Shown: positions 34,668 to 44,122, counted from the stretch's first letter. The stretch: 64,000 nucleotides of DNA from Haloferax mediterranei ATCC 33500 (GCF_000306765.2 NC_017941.2:930001-994000); one strand, 5' to 3'. The notes: generated by a model not told the origin, from the sequence alone. Translations and numbers: made by a program.

Positions 34668-36086
34668 TCAGAGCGCGAGAGTGTCGACAACGATGGCGAG
34701 GAGTAACATTCCGAGGTACGCGTTGGAGGCGTGGAACGCTCGGAACGCCGCCGTGTCGTTTCGTTCGTAGTGCAGGCGCACGACGAAGTAGAGGAACGCG
34801 CCGCCGAAGACGATGCTCGTCACGAGATAGACGACGCCGAGTGCGTCCATCACGGCGAGTCCGGCGGCGGCGATGAGCGTCGCGCCGAGCCACCAGAGGA
34901 TGTGCTTTCGCGTCTCAGTTTCACCGCGGACGACCGGCATCATCGGGAAGCCGCCGCGGGCGTAGTCGTCCTTGTAGGCCAGCGCGAGGTTGTAGAAGTG
35001 CGCGGGCGTCCACAGGAAGATGACGACAGCGAGGACGATTCCACCCATACCGACTTCACCGGTGACGGCAACCCAGCCGATGAGTGCCGGAAGCGCACCT
35101 GCCGCGCCGCCGATAACCGTGTTCTGTACCGTGTTCGGCTTCAGGATGAGCGTGTAGACCACGCTGTAGAACGCGATTGCGACGAGACCGAGAACGGCTG
35201 CCAGCCAGTTCACGGACGCGAAGAGCGCAACCGAGGTGGCGGCGAGGGCGACCCCGAACGCGATGGCGTTGCGGACGGGGACGAGGTCGACCGCGAGCGG
35301 TCGGTCACTGGTGCGTTGCATCCGGCGGTCCACGTCGCGTTCGAGGACGTGGTTGAACGTGCCGGAGGCACCGATAGAGAGAACGCCGCCGCCGAGCGTG
35401 GCCACGATAACCTGTGGCGTCAGTCCCGGAGAGACGGTTCCCGCGAGCGTCATCGCCGCCGAGGCGACGAGACAAAGGAGCCACATCAGGCGGGGTTTCA
35501 TCAACCGGAAGTACGCCCCTGCGGTCGCTTTTGCCCGTTCGACGGGGTCGGTCGGAATCGGCGGTCGTTCACCGTCGTCGGCCGGTTGCTCGTCCATCTC
35601 GGGGACCCCGACAGGCTCGTCGTCGGGGTCGCCGGTCACTTCTTCGAGCGTCCACGCGAGAGCGACGACGAGTCCACCGAAGATTGCCATCCCAATGAGG
35701 AGGTGGACCGTCGAGAGTGTCGCTCCGGTGCTGGTGGTTGCGACGACCGCACCCATTCCCGCTTGTACCGGATAGAGTGCAGCCGATGCGGTCACCGTTG
35801 CTCTGACCCGCCTAGACGTATTGCTTCGCCACGCGGAAACGAGCGTTGCGAGCGTGAGTAATCCGACGAGCACTGCCGCAGTACGGTGGCCGAATGCGAC
35901 CCACCCGTCCATCGTCGTGGGGAGTGAGAACCCGTCACCGCACGCGGGCCACGCGGCACACGCGGCAGTCGCGTCAGTAAGCGCCGTCGTCGCGCCGACG
36001 ATGAGCAGGAGATAAACGCCCATCGCCGTCGCGGCAAGCAGGCCATGAAATGTGTTCGAATCGCGCGTCGTGGCCACGAAATTCAC
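34668..36086 (-). CDS. ctaB: haem A/haem O synthase fusion (half-CtaA + CtaB)
   Basis: The 472-aa protein joins two enzymes of terminal-oxidase haem maturation. Residues 1-150 form a four-helix CtaA/COX15-like domain, with His14, the Cys pair C43/C49 of the CAAWPAC loop, and further His in AFGHRTAA and STVHLLIG. Residues 195-472 are the UbiA-type prenyltransferase CtaB, with NHVLERDVDRRMQRTSDRP, and transfer a prenyl group to haem b. Half-size CtaA proteins are known in archaea. The GTG at 36086 lies 24-31 nt after a TATA box, so it is leaderless. Divergent from coxB. Confidence 0.88.
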   Translation of the reverse strand: MNFVATTRDSNTFHGLLAATAMGVYLLLIVGATTALTDATAACAAWPACGDGFSLPTTMDGWVAFGHRTAAVLVGLLTLATLVSAWRSNTSRRVRATVTASAALYPVQAGMGAVVATTSTGATLSTVHLLIGMAIFGGLVVALAWTLEEVTGDPDDEPVGVPEMDEQPADDGERPPIPTDPVERAKATAGAYFRLMKPRLMWLLCLVASAAMTLAGTVSPGLTPQVIVATLGGGVLSIGASGTFNHVLERDVDRRMQRTSDRPLAVDLVPVRNAIAFGVALAATSVALFASVNWLAAVLGLVAIAFYSVVYTLILKPNTVQNTVIGGAAGALPALIGWVAVTGEVGMGGIVLAVVIFLWTPAHFYNLALAYKDDYARGGFPMMPVVRGETETRKHILWWLGATLIAAAGLAVMDALGVVYLVTSIVFGGAFLYFVVRLHYERNDTAAFRAFHASNAYLGMLLLAIVVDTLAL

Positions 36087-36109
36087 CTACGCCCGAATTC
36101 GGTCGTCCC

Positions 36110-36117
36110 GTATTTAG
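36110..36117 (-). promoter_or_regulatory. TATA box of the haem synthase gene
   Basis: gtatttag (ctaaatac on the minus strand) lies 24-31 nt upstream of the GTG start. With the coxB TATA box it forms a compact 153-nt divergent promoter region for two oxidase-maturation genes. Confidence 0.5.
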
Positions 36118-36204
36118 GAGCCCCGCTTTTGGCCCCTCCACACCCGCGAGACTACCCATAGTATGCAGGGGTTGCCTACAAAAACGGCGGGCCAAGAGTC
36201 GGTA

Positions 36205-36214
36205 CGCATTTATG
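36205..36214 (+). promoter_or_regulatory. TATA box of coxB
   Basis: gcatttatgc, itself a short palindrome, lies 26-35 nt before the ATG at 36240, predicting a leaderless coxB mRNA. Confidence 0.5.
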
Positions 36215-36239
36215 CGGTTGTTCCTAATTCTCGCTCAGC

Positions 36240-37049
36240 ATGAGAAAGACGCGTTTCGCGCTCGCGTCCCTGCTCTCGGCGGTCGTGATGGCACTCGTTG
36301 CCACCCCCGCCGCTGCGCAGGCGTCTGCCTCGTCGGAGCTTATCAATCAGCTGAACGGGAAGCTGCTGTACGTTGCAATCCCGATTACCGTGTTGGTGGA
36401 GGTCATCCTCCTCTACACGGTCATCAAGTTCCGTAAGAGCGAGCGCGCACTGCCGACCAAGGAGAACCGCCGACTCGAAATTACGTGGACCATCGCAACC
36501 GCGATTATCCTCCTGTTCGTCGGCGTCGCCTCCTACGGCGTGCTGGCTAACGAGAACATCACCCACCAGGGCAACGACATTGCCATGGACGAGGAGCCGG
36601 TCGTCGTCCACGCAGAAGCCTTCCAGTGGGGCTGGAACATGTACTACCCCGAAGAGGGCAACTTTACTACGGGTGACAAAATTGTCATTCCGGCCAACAG
36701 ACCGGTCTACTTCAAGGTGACTTCAACGGACGTGATACATGGATTCCACGTCCCTGAACTCGGCCTCAAGCAGGACGCGATGCCCACGTCGACGAACACC
36801 ATCAAGACCGTCGCGTACGAGGAAGGGACCTACCAGGGTTACTGTACCGAGTACTGCGGTGTCGCACACTCCCAGATGTACTTCACCGTCGAAGTGAAGT
36901 CGCCGGGTGACTACCAGACGTGGCTGCAAGAGCAGAAGTCGTCGAACAGCGGTTCTTCGGAGTCGACTTCGAACAACTCCACGACGACCAACGAAACCAC
37001 GAGTAACGCTACTGCGGCCAACGCGACCGCGACCAACTCCACGCAGTAA
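36240..37049 (+). CDS. coxB: cytochrome c oxidase subunit II
   Basis: Subunit II holds the dinuclear CuA centre that receives electrons from a soluble or membrane carrier. The 269-aa protein has a cleavable signal-like N-terminus (1-27), two membrane helices (about 43-63 and 83-103) and an extracellular cupredoxin domain. CuA ligands are complete: His167, Cys202, Glu204, Cys206, His210 and Met213. The last 35 residues are a Ser/Thr/Asn-rich tail, a probable site for N- or O-glycosylation. No subunit I gene adjoins, so the catalytic partner must be elsewhere. Confidence 0.93.
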   Translation: MRKTRFALASLLSAVVMALVATPAAAQASASSELINQLNGKLLYVAIPITVLVEVILLYTVIKFRKSERALPTKENRRLEITWTIATAIILLFVGVASYGVLANENITHQGNDIAMDEEPVVVHAEAFQWGWNMYYPEEGNFTTGDKIVIPANRPVYFKVTSTDVIHGFHVPELGLKQDAMPTSTNTIKTVAYEEGTYQGYCTEYCGVAHSQMYFTVEVKSPGDYQTWLQEQKSSNSGSSESTSNNSTTTNETTSNATAANATATNSTQ

Positions 37050-37142
37050 CACACTCGTTCCTCTCTTCGGACCTCATCTTCGGGAGTGGCAACGCCCGTC
37101 GCGTTTTGACACTCCAGTAAAATCGACTCGTTGACCGCAGCG

Positions 37143-37571
37143 TCAGCAGCGTCGTTCGACGATACGGTCGATGATACGCCCCGACGAGAGCAGTTCATCG
37201 TCGTACTCGGGTTCCCGCGGCGTCGCACGGGTGACTTCGCAGTCGATTTCGCGGGCTTCGAGAGCGGCCCTGATACCCTCTTCGTCGTGGTGCTGGTCGT
37301 ATCCGAGGACGATAACGTCGGGGGCAATCCGTTCGATGGGGACGAAGATGTCGTCGGGGTGGCCGAGGTGTGCTTCGTCGACCACGTCGAGTGCGGCGAC
37401 CATGTCGCACCGCTGGCGGTCGTCGAGTATCGGTTTCGGCTTGTGTGTCACGTTCTCGCCGCGCGCGATGATAACGTGGAGTTCGTCTCCCATCGCCGCC
37501 GCGTCCGACAGGTAATGGACGTGCCCGGGGTGGAGAATATCGAAGGTCCCCTGCGCGATGACTCGTCTCAT
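37143..37571 (-). CDS. ribL: FAD synthase RibL
   Basis: The archaeal nucleotidyltransferase transfers AMP from ATP to FMN, making FAD. The 142-aa protein has [10 protein letters not shown] with the HxGH motif (H14, H17) and the C-terminal ISSTxR-like [11 protein letters not shown]. The length fits the archaeal RibL family, shorter than bacterial RibF. It starts 10 nt after the JAMM protease on the same strand, so the two are co-transcribed. Confidence 0.92.
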   Translation of the reverse strand: MRRVIAQGTFDILHPGHVHYLSDAAAMGDELHVIIARGENVTHKPKPILDDRQRCDMVAALDVVDEAHLGHPDDIFVPIERIAPDVIVLGYDQHHDEEGIRAALEAREIDCEVTRATPREPEYDDELLSSGRIIDRIVERRC

Positions 37572-37581
37572 TTGTCTCCCC

Positions 37582-38067
37582 TCATTGGTCTAACTCCGAG
37601 TCGATGTCTTCCTGTGTGAAGTCGAAGAACGATTCGGGGTCCGGAAGGTCGACATCGAGAACCGGGAGGTCTCGTACCTCGCCGGACTGGTCAAACGCTT
37701 TCCAGTCGTCCGGGCCGTACGGTGCGCCGATGATGATGTGGACGGTCCCACTCCCGAAGGTGTCGAGGTCCGCGTCACTCGGGCGGAGAACACCGTTCGG
37801 GTGTGAGTGAATCGACCCGACGGCGCGGAAATCGTTCGGGATGAGGTCGTTTCTAACGGTTGCGCTGTAGGGGTCCGAGACGGTTCCCGGAATGATGAGC
37901 ACGTCCGTCACGACGAGTCCGTCCCGGTCCACACCGAGTCGTCGGGCATCTTCACCGCGGAGCAGCCCCATGTACTCGTTCGGATGCGTCTCCGCAGAGG
38001 ATTCGAGCGCGAAGTCGAGGGCGTCGTCGGCGATTCCGATGACCTCCGGCGACCGGAAGAGTCGCAT
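37582..38067 (-). CDS. jamm2: JAMM/MPN+ metalloprotease (HvJAMM2-like)
   Basis: A 161-aa MPN+ domain protein with a complete zinc site: Glu31 (HPNEYMGLL) and [14 protein letters not shown] giving His87, His89, Ser97 and Asp100. Haloferax has two such proteins. HvJAMM1 removes SAMP ubiquitin-like modifiers, and the ribL-linked one is, from memory, HvJAMM2, whose activity is less clear. I start at ATG 38067 (MRLFRSPEV). The operon with ribL is unusual and may be only positional. Confidence 0.88.
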   Translation of the reverse strand: MRLFRSPEVIGIADDALDFALESSAETHPNEYMGLLRGEDARRLGVDRDGLVVTDVLIIPGTVSDPYSATVRNDLIPNDFRAVGSIHSHPNGVLRPSDADLDTFGSGTVHIIIGAPYGPDDWKAFDQSGEVRDLPVLDVDLPDPESFFDFTQEDIDSELDQ

Positions 38068-38173
38068 ACCGAGTCGTCCGCGGGCGCTCCATCTAAGGGT
38101 TCCGAAACGGTGAGTCCGCACCGAGGAATTGAACCGTTATACTGAGGTTCGCAGTCGATTCACATTCGGTGTG

Positions 38174-39025
38174 ATGCTCTCTTCCGACCTCGTCGACCGC
38201 GTGACGAGTGCGCTCGATGCCGACGTACCGCCCGCGTCGACGACGGAACTCGATGGTGGCCACGTCGGGCACGTCTATCGGCTCGACTTCGACAGTCGGG
38301 ACCCGGTTGTCGTCAAAGTCGGTGACACGCCGCTCGATGTCGAAGGTGCGATGCTCGATGCGCTCGACAGAACCGGTCTCCCCGTTCCGACCGTCTACCA
38401 CGCTGAGTCTGACCTCCTCGTCCTCGACTACGTTGAGGGCGATTCCGAACTCACAGACCGCGCCGAGCGCAACCTCGCGACCCACCTTGCGGCACTTCAC
38501 GAGACCACGGCACCGGCGTTCGGGTTCCAGTTTGACACGCTCTCTGGACCGTACCGCCAACCGAATCCGTGGACGGACTCGTGGGTGGAGTTCTTCCGCG
38601 ACCAACGACTGCTGCCGTGGTGTGAAGCGGCGCAGTCAGACGGGCTTCCAGCGTCGACCGTCGAGCGAATCGAAGCCGTCGCCGACGACCTAGATAGTCT
38701 CATCACGGAACCGTCAGCCCCACGACTCGTTCACGGCGACGTGTGGGAGAAGAATCTGCGGGTGAGAGACGGGCGCGTCGTCGCCTTCCTCGACCCGGCG
38801 TGTTACTACGGGCATCCGGAAGTCGAACTCGCCTACATCGACTGGTTCGACGGGGCCGGAGACGCGTTCTTCGACGCCTACGACGAACAGCGGGGGATCG
38901 AATCGGGCTTCTTCGAGAGACGGTCACCTGTCTACGCCCTTTTCCCACTTCTCGAACACGTTCGCGTGTTCGGGTCAGAGTACGTACCGGCCGTCCAAGA
39001 CGCGCTGGACGAGGTTGGCTACTGA
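38174..39025 (+). CDS. fructosamine kinase family protein
   Basis: A 283-aa aminoglycoside-phosphotransferase-fold kinase of the fructosamine/ketosamine-3-kinase family, which phosphorylates sugar adducts on proteins or amino acids so they fall off. It has the nucleotide-binding VVKVGD (about 52-57), the catalytic HGDVWEKNL (about 191-199) and the metal-binding FLDPACYYGHPEVE (about 207-220). Haloarchaeal substrates are unknown. I chose ATG 38174. Divergent from the JAMM gene. Confidence 0.88.
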   Translation: MLSSDLVDRVTSALDADVPPASTTELDGGHVGHVYRLDFDSRDPVVVKVGDTPLDVEGAMLDALDRTGLPVPTVYHAESDLLVLDYVEGDSELTDRAERNLATHLAALHETTAPAFGFQFDTLSGPYRQPNPWTDSWVEFFRDQRLLPWCEAAQSDGLPASTVERIEAVADDLDSLITEPSAPRLVHGDVWEKNLRVRDGRVVAFLDPACYYGHPEVELAYIDWFDGAGDAFFDAYDEQRGIESGFFERRSPVYALFPLLEHVRVFGSEYVPAVQDALDEVGY

Positions 39026-39130
39026 GGGTCAGATACGGTCGGATATTGAGGCTCTCAGAACCGTGCGCATCGCTCGCGTCCACGAGATGCTTTTGTAAAG
39101 CTTAACACCACCCCATGACCTAGCCAGACT

Positions 39131-41032
39131 ATGAGCGACGAGCACGCCGGGGATTCCGGCGACGACTCGGGTCCGAATTCGGACGCGCGACCTACCGTTT
39201 ACGATCTTGCACCGAACTGCACCGTTGATGACGTTGAAACTGGCGCATACTACCACGCCGTGGTGAACGGCGTCGTCGAGTACGGCATCTTCGTGGATAT
39301 CTCTGATTCCGTCTCTGGTCTCATTCACGAGTCCAACCTCTCGACCGACTACGAGGTCGGCGACCGCTTGGTCGTCCGTCTCGACTCCATCCGCGAGAAC
39401 GGCGACATCGCGTTCGCCGAAGAGACGCCCGACGACTACCGTACGCTGACCATCGACCACGAACCGACCATCACGCCTATCTCTCGTCTTACGGTCGGTG
39501 AGTCGGTCACTGTCGAAGGTGTCGTCTCTCAAATCAAACAGACCGGCGGGCCGACCGTCTTCCGCATCGCCGACGACTCGGGCATCATTGCCGCCGCCGC
39601 CTTCGAAGAGGCTGGCGTTCGCGCCTTCCCCCACGTCGACCTCGACGATGTCGTCCGCATGGCCGGCACCGTCGAAGACCACGAAGGCACGCGCCAACTC
39701 GAAGTCGACGGTCTCACCGTCCTCGAAGCCGACGCGGCCGACGAGACCCGCGAGCGCATCAATGCCGCGCTGGACGAGCGTGCCGAACCCGAACCGGTCG
39801 AACCGCTCGTGGAGTGGCCCGCATTCGAGAAGCTTCGTGACGACCTCGAAGATGTCGCACGCCTCCTGCGTCGGACAGTCCTCGAAGGCCGTCCCATCCG
39901 CGTCCGCCACCACGCAGACGGTGACGGCATGTGTGCGTCCGTGCCGGTTCAACTGGCACTCGAACGACTCATCACCGAGGTCCACGACGACCCCGACGCG
40001 TCGCGACACCTGTTCAAGCGCCTGCCGAGTAAGGCACCGTTCTACGAGATGGAGGACGTGACCCGCGACCTGAACTTCGCGCTGGAGGGTCGCGCTCGCC
40101 ACGGCCAGCGGCTTCCCTTCCTCCTGATGCTCGACAACGGGTCGACCGAAGAGGACGTGCCCGCCTACGAGAACCTCGCGCACTACGACGTGCCTATCGC
40201 GGTCGTCGACCACCACCATCCCGACCCCGAGGCGGTCGACCCGCTTCTCGACGCACACGTCAACCCGTACCTCCACGACGAGGACTACCGCATCACGACG
40301 GGTATGATGTGTGTCGAACTCGCACGGATGATTCATCCCGACGTGAGCGACGAACTCCATCACGTCCCCGCCGTCGCCGGGCTTTCGGACCGCTCGAAGG
40401 CCGAGGTCATGGACGACTACATCGAACTCGCCGCAGCCGAGGGCTACGACCGCGACGAACTCCTCGACGTGGGTGAAGCGCTCGACTACGCCGCTCACTG
40501 GCTCCGCTACAACGACGGCGCGACCATCGTCAACGACGTGCTCAACGTCGGCTGTGACGACGAATCACGCCACCGCGAACTCGTGGAGTTCCTTTCGTCT
40601 CGCGCCGAGCGCGACGTGGACCGACAGCTCGAATCCGCAGAGCCGCACCTCGAACACGAGCGCCTCGAAAGCGGGGCGAACCTCTACCGCATCGACCTCG
40701 ACAAGTGGGCGCACCGCTTTACCTACCCCGCGCCGGGGAAGACGACGGGTAAGCTTCACGACCGCAAGGTCACAGAGACGGGCGAGCCGGTCATCACCAT
40801 CGGCTACGGTCCCGACTTCGCCGTCCTCCGCTCCGACGGCGTCCGCCTCGACATCCCGCGGATGGTCGCCGAACTGAACGAGGAAGTCGTCGGCGGCGGC
40901 GTCTCCGGCGGTGGCCACCTCGTCGTCGGTTCCATCAAGTTTGTCAGCGGCATGCGCTCGGAGGTCATCGACAGCCTCGTCGAGAAGATGTCCGAAGCTG
41001 ACATCGACGAAGAACTCTCGACGACGGCGTAA
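39131..41032 (+). CDS. RecJ-like DHH/DHHA1 nuclease with S1 and OB domains
   Basis: A 633-aa archaeal RecJ-type exonuclease. It begins with an acidic lead, then an S1 domain (about 30-100: GAYYHAVVNGVVEYGIFVDI) and an OB-fold (about 112-200), both nucleic-acid binders. The DHH core follows (HHADGDGMCASVP about 260-272; VVDHHHPDP about 359-367), and a C-terminal DHHA1 domain ends in GGGVSGGGHLVVGS. The family includes the GINS-associated nuclease GAN and several paralogues in haloarchaea. It probably degrades single-stranded DNA or RNA 5'-3' in repair or replication, though the exact paralogue role is open. Confidence 0.87.
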   Translation: MSDEHAGDSGDDSGPNSDARPTVYDLAPNCTVDDVETGAYYHAVVNGVVEYGIFVDISDSVSGLIHESNLSTDYEVGDRLVVRLDSIRENGDIAFAEETPDDYRTLTIDHEPTITPISRLTVGESVTVEGVVSQIKQTGGPTVFRIADDSGIIAAAAFEEAGVRAFPHVDLDDVVRMAGTVEDHEGTRQLEVDGLTVLEADAADETRERINAALDERAEPEPVEPLVEWPAFEKLRDDLEDVARLLRRTVLEGRPIRVRHHADGDGMCASVPVQLALERLITEVHDDPDASRHLFKRLPSKAPFYEMEDVTRDLNFALEGRARHGQRLPFLLMLDNGSTEEDVPAYENLAHYDVPIAVVDHHHPDPEAVDPLLDAHVNPYLHDEDYRITTGMMCVELARMIHPDVSDELHHVPAVAGLSDRSKAEVMDDYIELAAAEGYDRDELLDVGEALDYAAHWLRYNDGATIVNDVLNVGCDDESRHRELVEFLSSRAERDVDRQLESAEPHLEHERLESGANLYRIDLDKWAHRFTYPAPGKTTGKLHDRKVTETGEPVITIGYGPDFAVLRSDGVRLDIPRMVAELNEEVVGGGVSGGGHLVVGSIKFVSGMRSEVIDSLVEKMSEADIDEELSTTA

Positions 41033-41062
41033 GCCGACGGTCGACACCGTAAACGACCGACT

Positions 41063-42625
41063 TCATTTTTCGAAATCGAGTCTCCTGAGCGCCGCTACTC
41101 CGACGAGTACGGCGACCGCTGCGCCGCCGACGAGACCCGGTCTCGACCGCCATCCCCGTTCACTCGCCCGCCAGTCAGCGACGAACACGTTTCGGTAGTA
41201 CGCGGCCGCGGCAGGGTCGTCAAGTGCGAGTGCGACCTCGCGGTTCTCACGAGCGGAGTGTCGGTTCCAGTTGAGACTGCCGACGATGACGGTGTCGTCG
41301 GCGACGACACCTTTCGCGTGAATCGCGCCGTAGCGGCTGGCGGGACGAGCAAGTCGAACTGAGAGTGGATTCCCTGTTCTGTCGGCCCAGTCGTTCAACC
41401 GCGCTGCGAGCTTACGGTTTTCGTCGTCGACGTACCACGCACTCCCGAGGAGCAAGCGGACGCGAACACCACGTTTTGCCGCTCGCTTGAGCGCGACGAC
41501 GAACGGGCCGTCAGCTTCGACGGTGGGTTGTATCACGTCGATTCGGTCCTCGGCGGTATCGAGTTGCTGGACGACCGCCCCCTCCGCGTTGTCGGGCGCG
41601 AGAAGAACCGAGACGTTTCGGACGCGAACCCGTTGTGTGGCGACGCGCGAGGGATACGACCCGTTCGCGGATTCGGTGACGACGAACTGCCGTCCGAGGC
41701 GGAAGGTCTCCCACGGGCGCGTGTCGGGTAGCCCCGAGTCATCGCTGAACGTCGCCGCGAGGTCAGACGCGACGCTCGGAGATTCCACGACGGTCCCCCA
41801 GCCGCGACTTTTCTCCCCACCCGTCCCGGCAGCCTTCCAGTTCTCGGTTGTGACGAGCGCGGTGTCGTCTGCGATGGCGTACTTCGCGTGATGAAACGAG
41901 TGCGGGTCGCCGACGACGCGAACGGAAACACCCGCGGTTGCGAGTCTATCGAGCACGCGCGCCGACCGGCGAGGGAAGCCGCCGACCGGACCGTCCTCGA
42001 CGAGCACCTCGACGCGGACGCCGCGCTCGTGTGCGGCGATGAGTTCGTCCGCGACCCGGGGTGAAGAGACGACATATCCCGCGAGGAGGAGTCGTTCGTT
42101 TGCGGCGCGGAGCGTCTTCAGCGGGACTGACGGTGAGTCTGGGAGGACGAAGAGTGTCGCGTTCACGGAGCTATGGGTTCTGACGCTCCGTCGGGGAAGC
42201 GTTCGAGGCCACCACGACCACGCGCCGTCGTGTCGTTCGAGCAGTGCGCCCTCGTGGCTTCGTTCGTACGTGAGTCGGTCGACGACGCGGCCATCGACGC
42301 GGAGTGTAACCGTCTCACCGCCGTTTGCGAGGTCGAGTCCGGGCGAGACGACTGTCTGGTTCGTCAGATTCGACGCGGCGGCTGGATTCGAGGCGACGGC
42401 GACGCGGCCGCCGGGAGCGACGAACGAGATGCGCTCTTCACCGTCGTCGAGAGAGACCGTCGTCCCCTCGGGGGCACGAACAGTGACGAACTCGCCTTCG
42501 TCGCCCGGTGTTGCCGGGTCTGGAAGCGCAGATACGAACTGGGCGTCCGTCGACCCCGCGGCCGCCATCGGCGTTGCTCCGACAGCGATGAATACGAGAA
42601 CGACGAGGACGAACCGGTGGGACAC
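41063..42625 (-). CDS. secreted/membrane-anchored phospholipase D-family protein
   Basis: A 520-aa protein with an N-terminal Sec-type signal peptide (1-23). It has two HKD half-sites, HHAKYAIADD (His246) and IHAKGVVADD (His436), each followed by the usual GSLNWN/TENWK segment. A hydrophobic C-terminal helix (about 496-513) ends in a short charged tail, so the enzyme is probably held outside the membrane. HKD enzymes hydrolyse or transfer phosphodiester bonds; archaeal ether lipids, cardiolipin-type lipids or DNA are all possible substrates. Monocistronic, tail-to-tail with the RecJ-like gene. Confidence 0.87.
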   Translation of the reverse strand: MSHRFVLVVLVFIAVGATPMAAAGSTDAQFVSALPDPATPGDEGEFVTVRAPEGTTVSLDDGEERISFVAPGGRVAVASNPAAASNLTNQTVVSPGLDLANGGETVTLRVDGRVVDRLTYERSHEGALLERHDGAWSWWPRTLPRRSVRTHSSVNATLFVLPDSPSVPLKTLRAANERLLLAGYVVSSPRVADELIAAHERGVRVEVLVEDGPVGGFPRRSARVLDRLATAGVSVRVVGDPHSFHHAKYAIADDTALVTTENWKAAGTGGEKSRGWGTVVESPSVASDLAATFSDDSGLPDTRPWETFRLGRQFVVTESANGSYPSRVATQRVRVRNVSVLLAPDNAEGAVVQQLDTAEDRIDVIQPTVEADGPFVVALKRAAKRGVRVRLLLGSAWYVDDENRKLAARLNDWADRTGNPLSVRLARPASRYGAIHAKGVVADDTVIVGSLNWNRHSARENREVALALDDPAAAAYYRNVFVADWRASERGWRSRPGLVGGAAVAVLVGVAALRRLDFEK

Positions 42626-42709
42626 ACCGTGTGGTGGTCCCGTGTTGCTACAAAAACGTTCGCGGCTACGGTCGGCCGCGTGGGACGAATTCCGAAAAGA
42701 AGGGTCGTC

Positions 42710-43972
42710 TTAGACGGTCGCTTCCGGCTCGGATTTGCCCTCGCCGAGGAAGTCGGCGGCGAGTTCGGCCTCGCGCTGGACGAGGTACGAGCGGTCGTCG
42801 ACGTATCCGGCGGCCGCTTCGAGTGCACTTTCCGTGCCGACCTGTCGGAGTGCCCACGCGGCGCTGGCGCGTACGGAATCAACGTCATCGTCTTCGAGTA
42901 CGTCCGCGAGCGGTTCGACGGCGCGCGTGTCGCCGAGAAGACCGAGCGCGCGGGCGGCGGCCGACCGGACGTTTTCGTTCTCGGTGACGAGCTTGTTAGC
43001 GATGGGCTGGGTTGCTTCCTCGGAGCCGATTTCGCCGAGCGCTTTGAAGACGACCTTCTGGAGCGCCGGGTCGTTGTCGCTATCGACGTAGTCGACGAGC
43101 ATCTCGACGCCCTCTTCGGCCGCCATCTTGCCGATGGCTTTGATGACGCCCTTGTCGCGGCGCTTGGCCTGCCCCTCGATGGTCTCGTAGGCGCGGTCGT
43201 CGTTCATGCGCGTGAAGGCCTCGATGCAGTACTCCTGCATGAAGTCGGACTGGAAGCTATCGAAGGCGAGAGCAATCATCTCGACGTTGCCGCGCTTTTC
43301 GTGTTCCTTGAGCGCGGAGAGTTCCGGCGGGTAGTCCTTGTAGTGGCCGAGAACGTCGTAGAAGCCCTGTACCTGAAGTTTCTCGCGGGTTTCGAGGTCG
43401 TCCCATTCCTCTGCGTCGTCGAGGTCGTCGGCCAGACTGTCGGCGACGTCGATGAGGTCCGCGATGGTCTCCGCGTCGTCGTCGGCGTCGAGACCGGCCG
43501 ATTCGATGGTCGAAACGGCGTCGTCGATGGCGGCGGTGAGGTCGTCCTCGGCTTCGCCGTCGACGGAGACGGACGAGTCGAGCACGCCGTTGAAGTCATC
43601 GGTGAACGACTCGACGGCGGCGACGATTTCACCGTCGCCCTGCTCGGTCCATCGGGTGTCGGTGATGGTCGACTTCGCGTCTTCGAGCGTCTCGATGGCC
43701 TCTTCGGCGTACGGACCGCGCTGTGATTCGAGGTCATCGCGGAGGTCGGACAGACGCGAGGAGAGTTCTTCTTCGATGCTCTCTTCGTCTTCATCGTCCG
43801 GTTCGGGAAGCTCCGCGGACTCGATATCCGCGTCTATCTCGTCGAGCGTCGCCTCGACATCGTCGAGGTCGGCTTCGGTTTCAGCCGCTTCGAGAGCCGC
43901 TTCGGCCTCGTTCAGGCGCTCGTCGAAGCTCTCGGGCGAGAGTTCTGTCGTATCGTCGTCCCCGTCACTCAT
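42710..43972 (-). CDS. HEAT-repeat protein with acidic coiled N-terminal region
   Basis: A 420-aa very acidic soluble protein. Residues 10-230 are rich in Glu/Asp and probably helical or coiled, with no catalytic motif. Residues about 230-405 carry five to six HEAT/PBS-type repeats, for example ALGEIGSEEATQPIANKL and ALGLLGDTRAVEPLADVL, which form a protein-binding superhelix. The function is not assigned. ATG 43972 has a minus-strand TATA-like tttttac (43996-44002) about 25-30 nt upstream. Confidence 0.8.
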   Translation of the reverse strand: MSDGDDDTTELSPESFDERLNEAEAALEAAETEADLDDVEATLDEIDADIESAELPEPDDEDEESIEEELSSRLSDLRDDLESQRGPYAEEAIETLEDAKSTITDTRWTEQGDGEIVAAVESFTDDFNGVLDSSVSVDGEAEDDLTAAIDDAVSTIESAGLDADDDAETIADLIDVADSLADDLDDAEEWDDLETREKLQVQGFYDVLGHYKDYPPELSALKEHEKRGNVEMIALAFDSFQSDFMQEYCIEAFTRMNDDRAYETIEGQAKRRDKGVIKAIGKMAAEEGVEMLVDYVDSDNDPALQKVVFKALGEIGSEEATQPIANKLVTENENVRSAAARALGLLGDTRAVEPLADVLEDDDVDSVRASAAWALRQVGTESALEAAAGYVDDRSYLVQREAELAADFLGEGKSEPEATV

Positions 43973-44090
43973 ATGCCGGAAGTCCGTCCGTCTGTAAAAA
44001 GAGCGTTTCCCTTCGCTTCGCGCATCCGCGTGAGACCGCCCACGTCCACCGTTGCCCCTATGTCACGCCTCCCGTTGCCTCTATGCCGAG

Positions 44091-44098
44091 GTATTTTT
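44091..44098 (+). promoter_or_regulatory. TATA box of the nitrilase-family gene
   Basis: gtattttt lies 25-32 nt before the GTG at 44123. It supports that start over the longer in-frame options. Confidence 0.45.
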
Positions 44099-44122
44099 CG
44101 TTGTGCCTCCGTTTCTCGGGTT

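Noticed and set aside
43973..44122. N-terminal extension of the nitrilase gene
   Set aside because: Its 50 residues are Arg/Pro/Ser-rich and outside the family's core, and a TATA box lies inside it 25-32 nt before the GTG that begins the conserved N-terminus.
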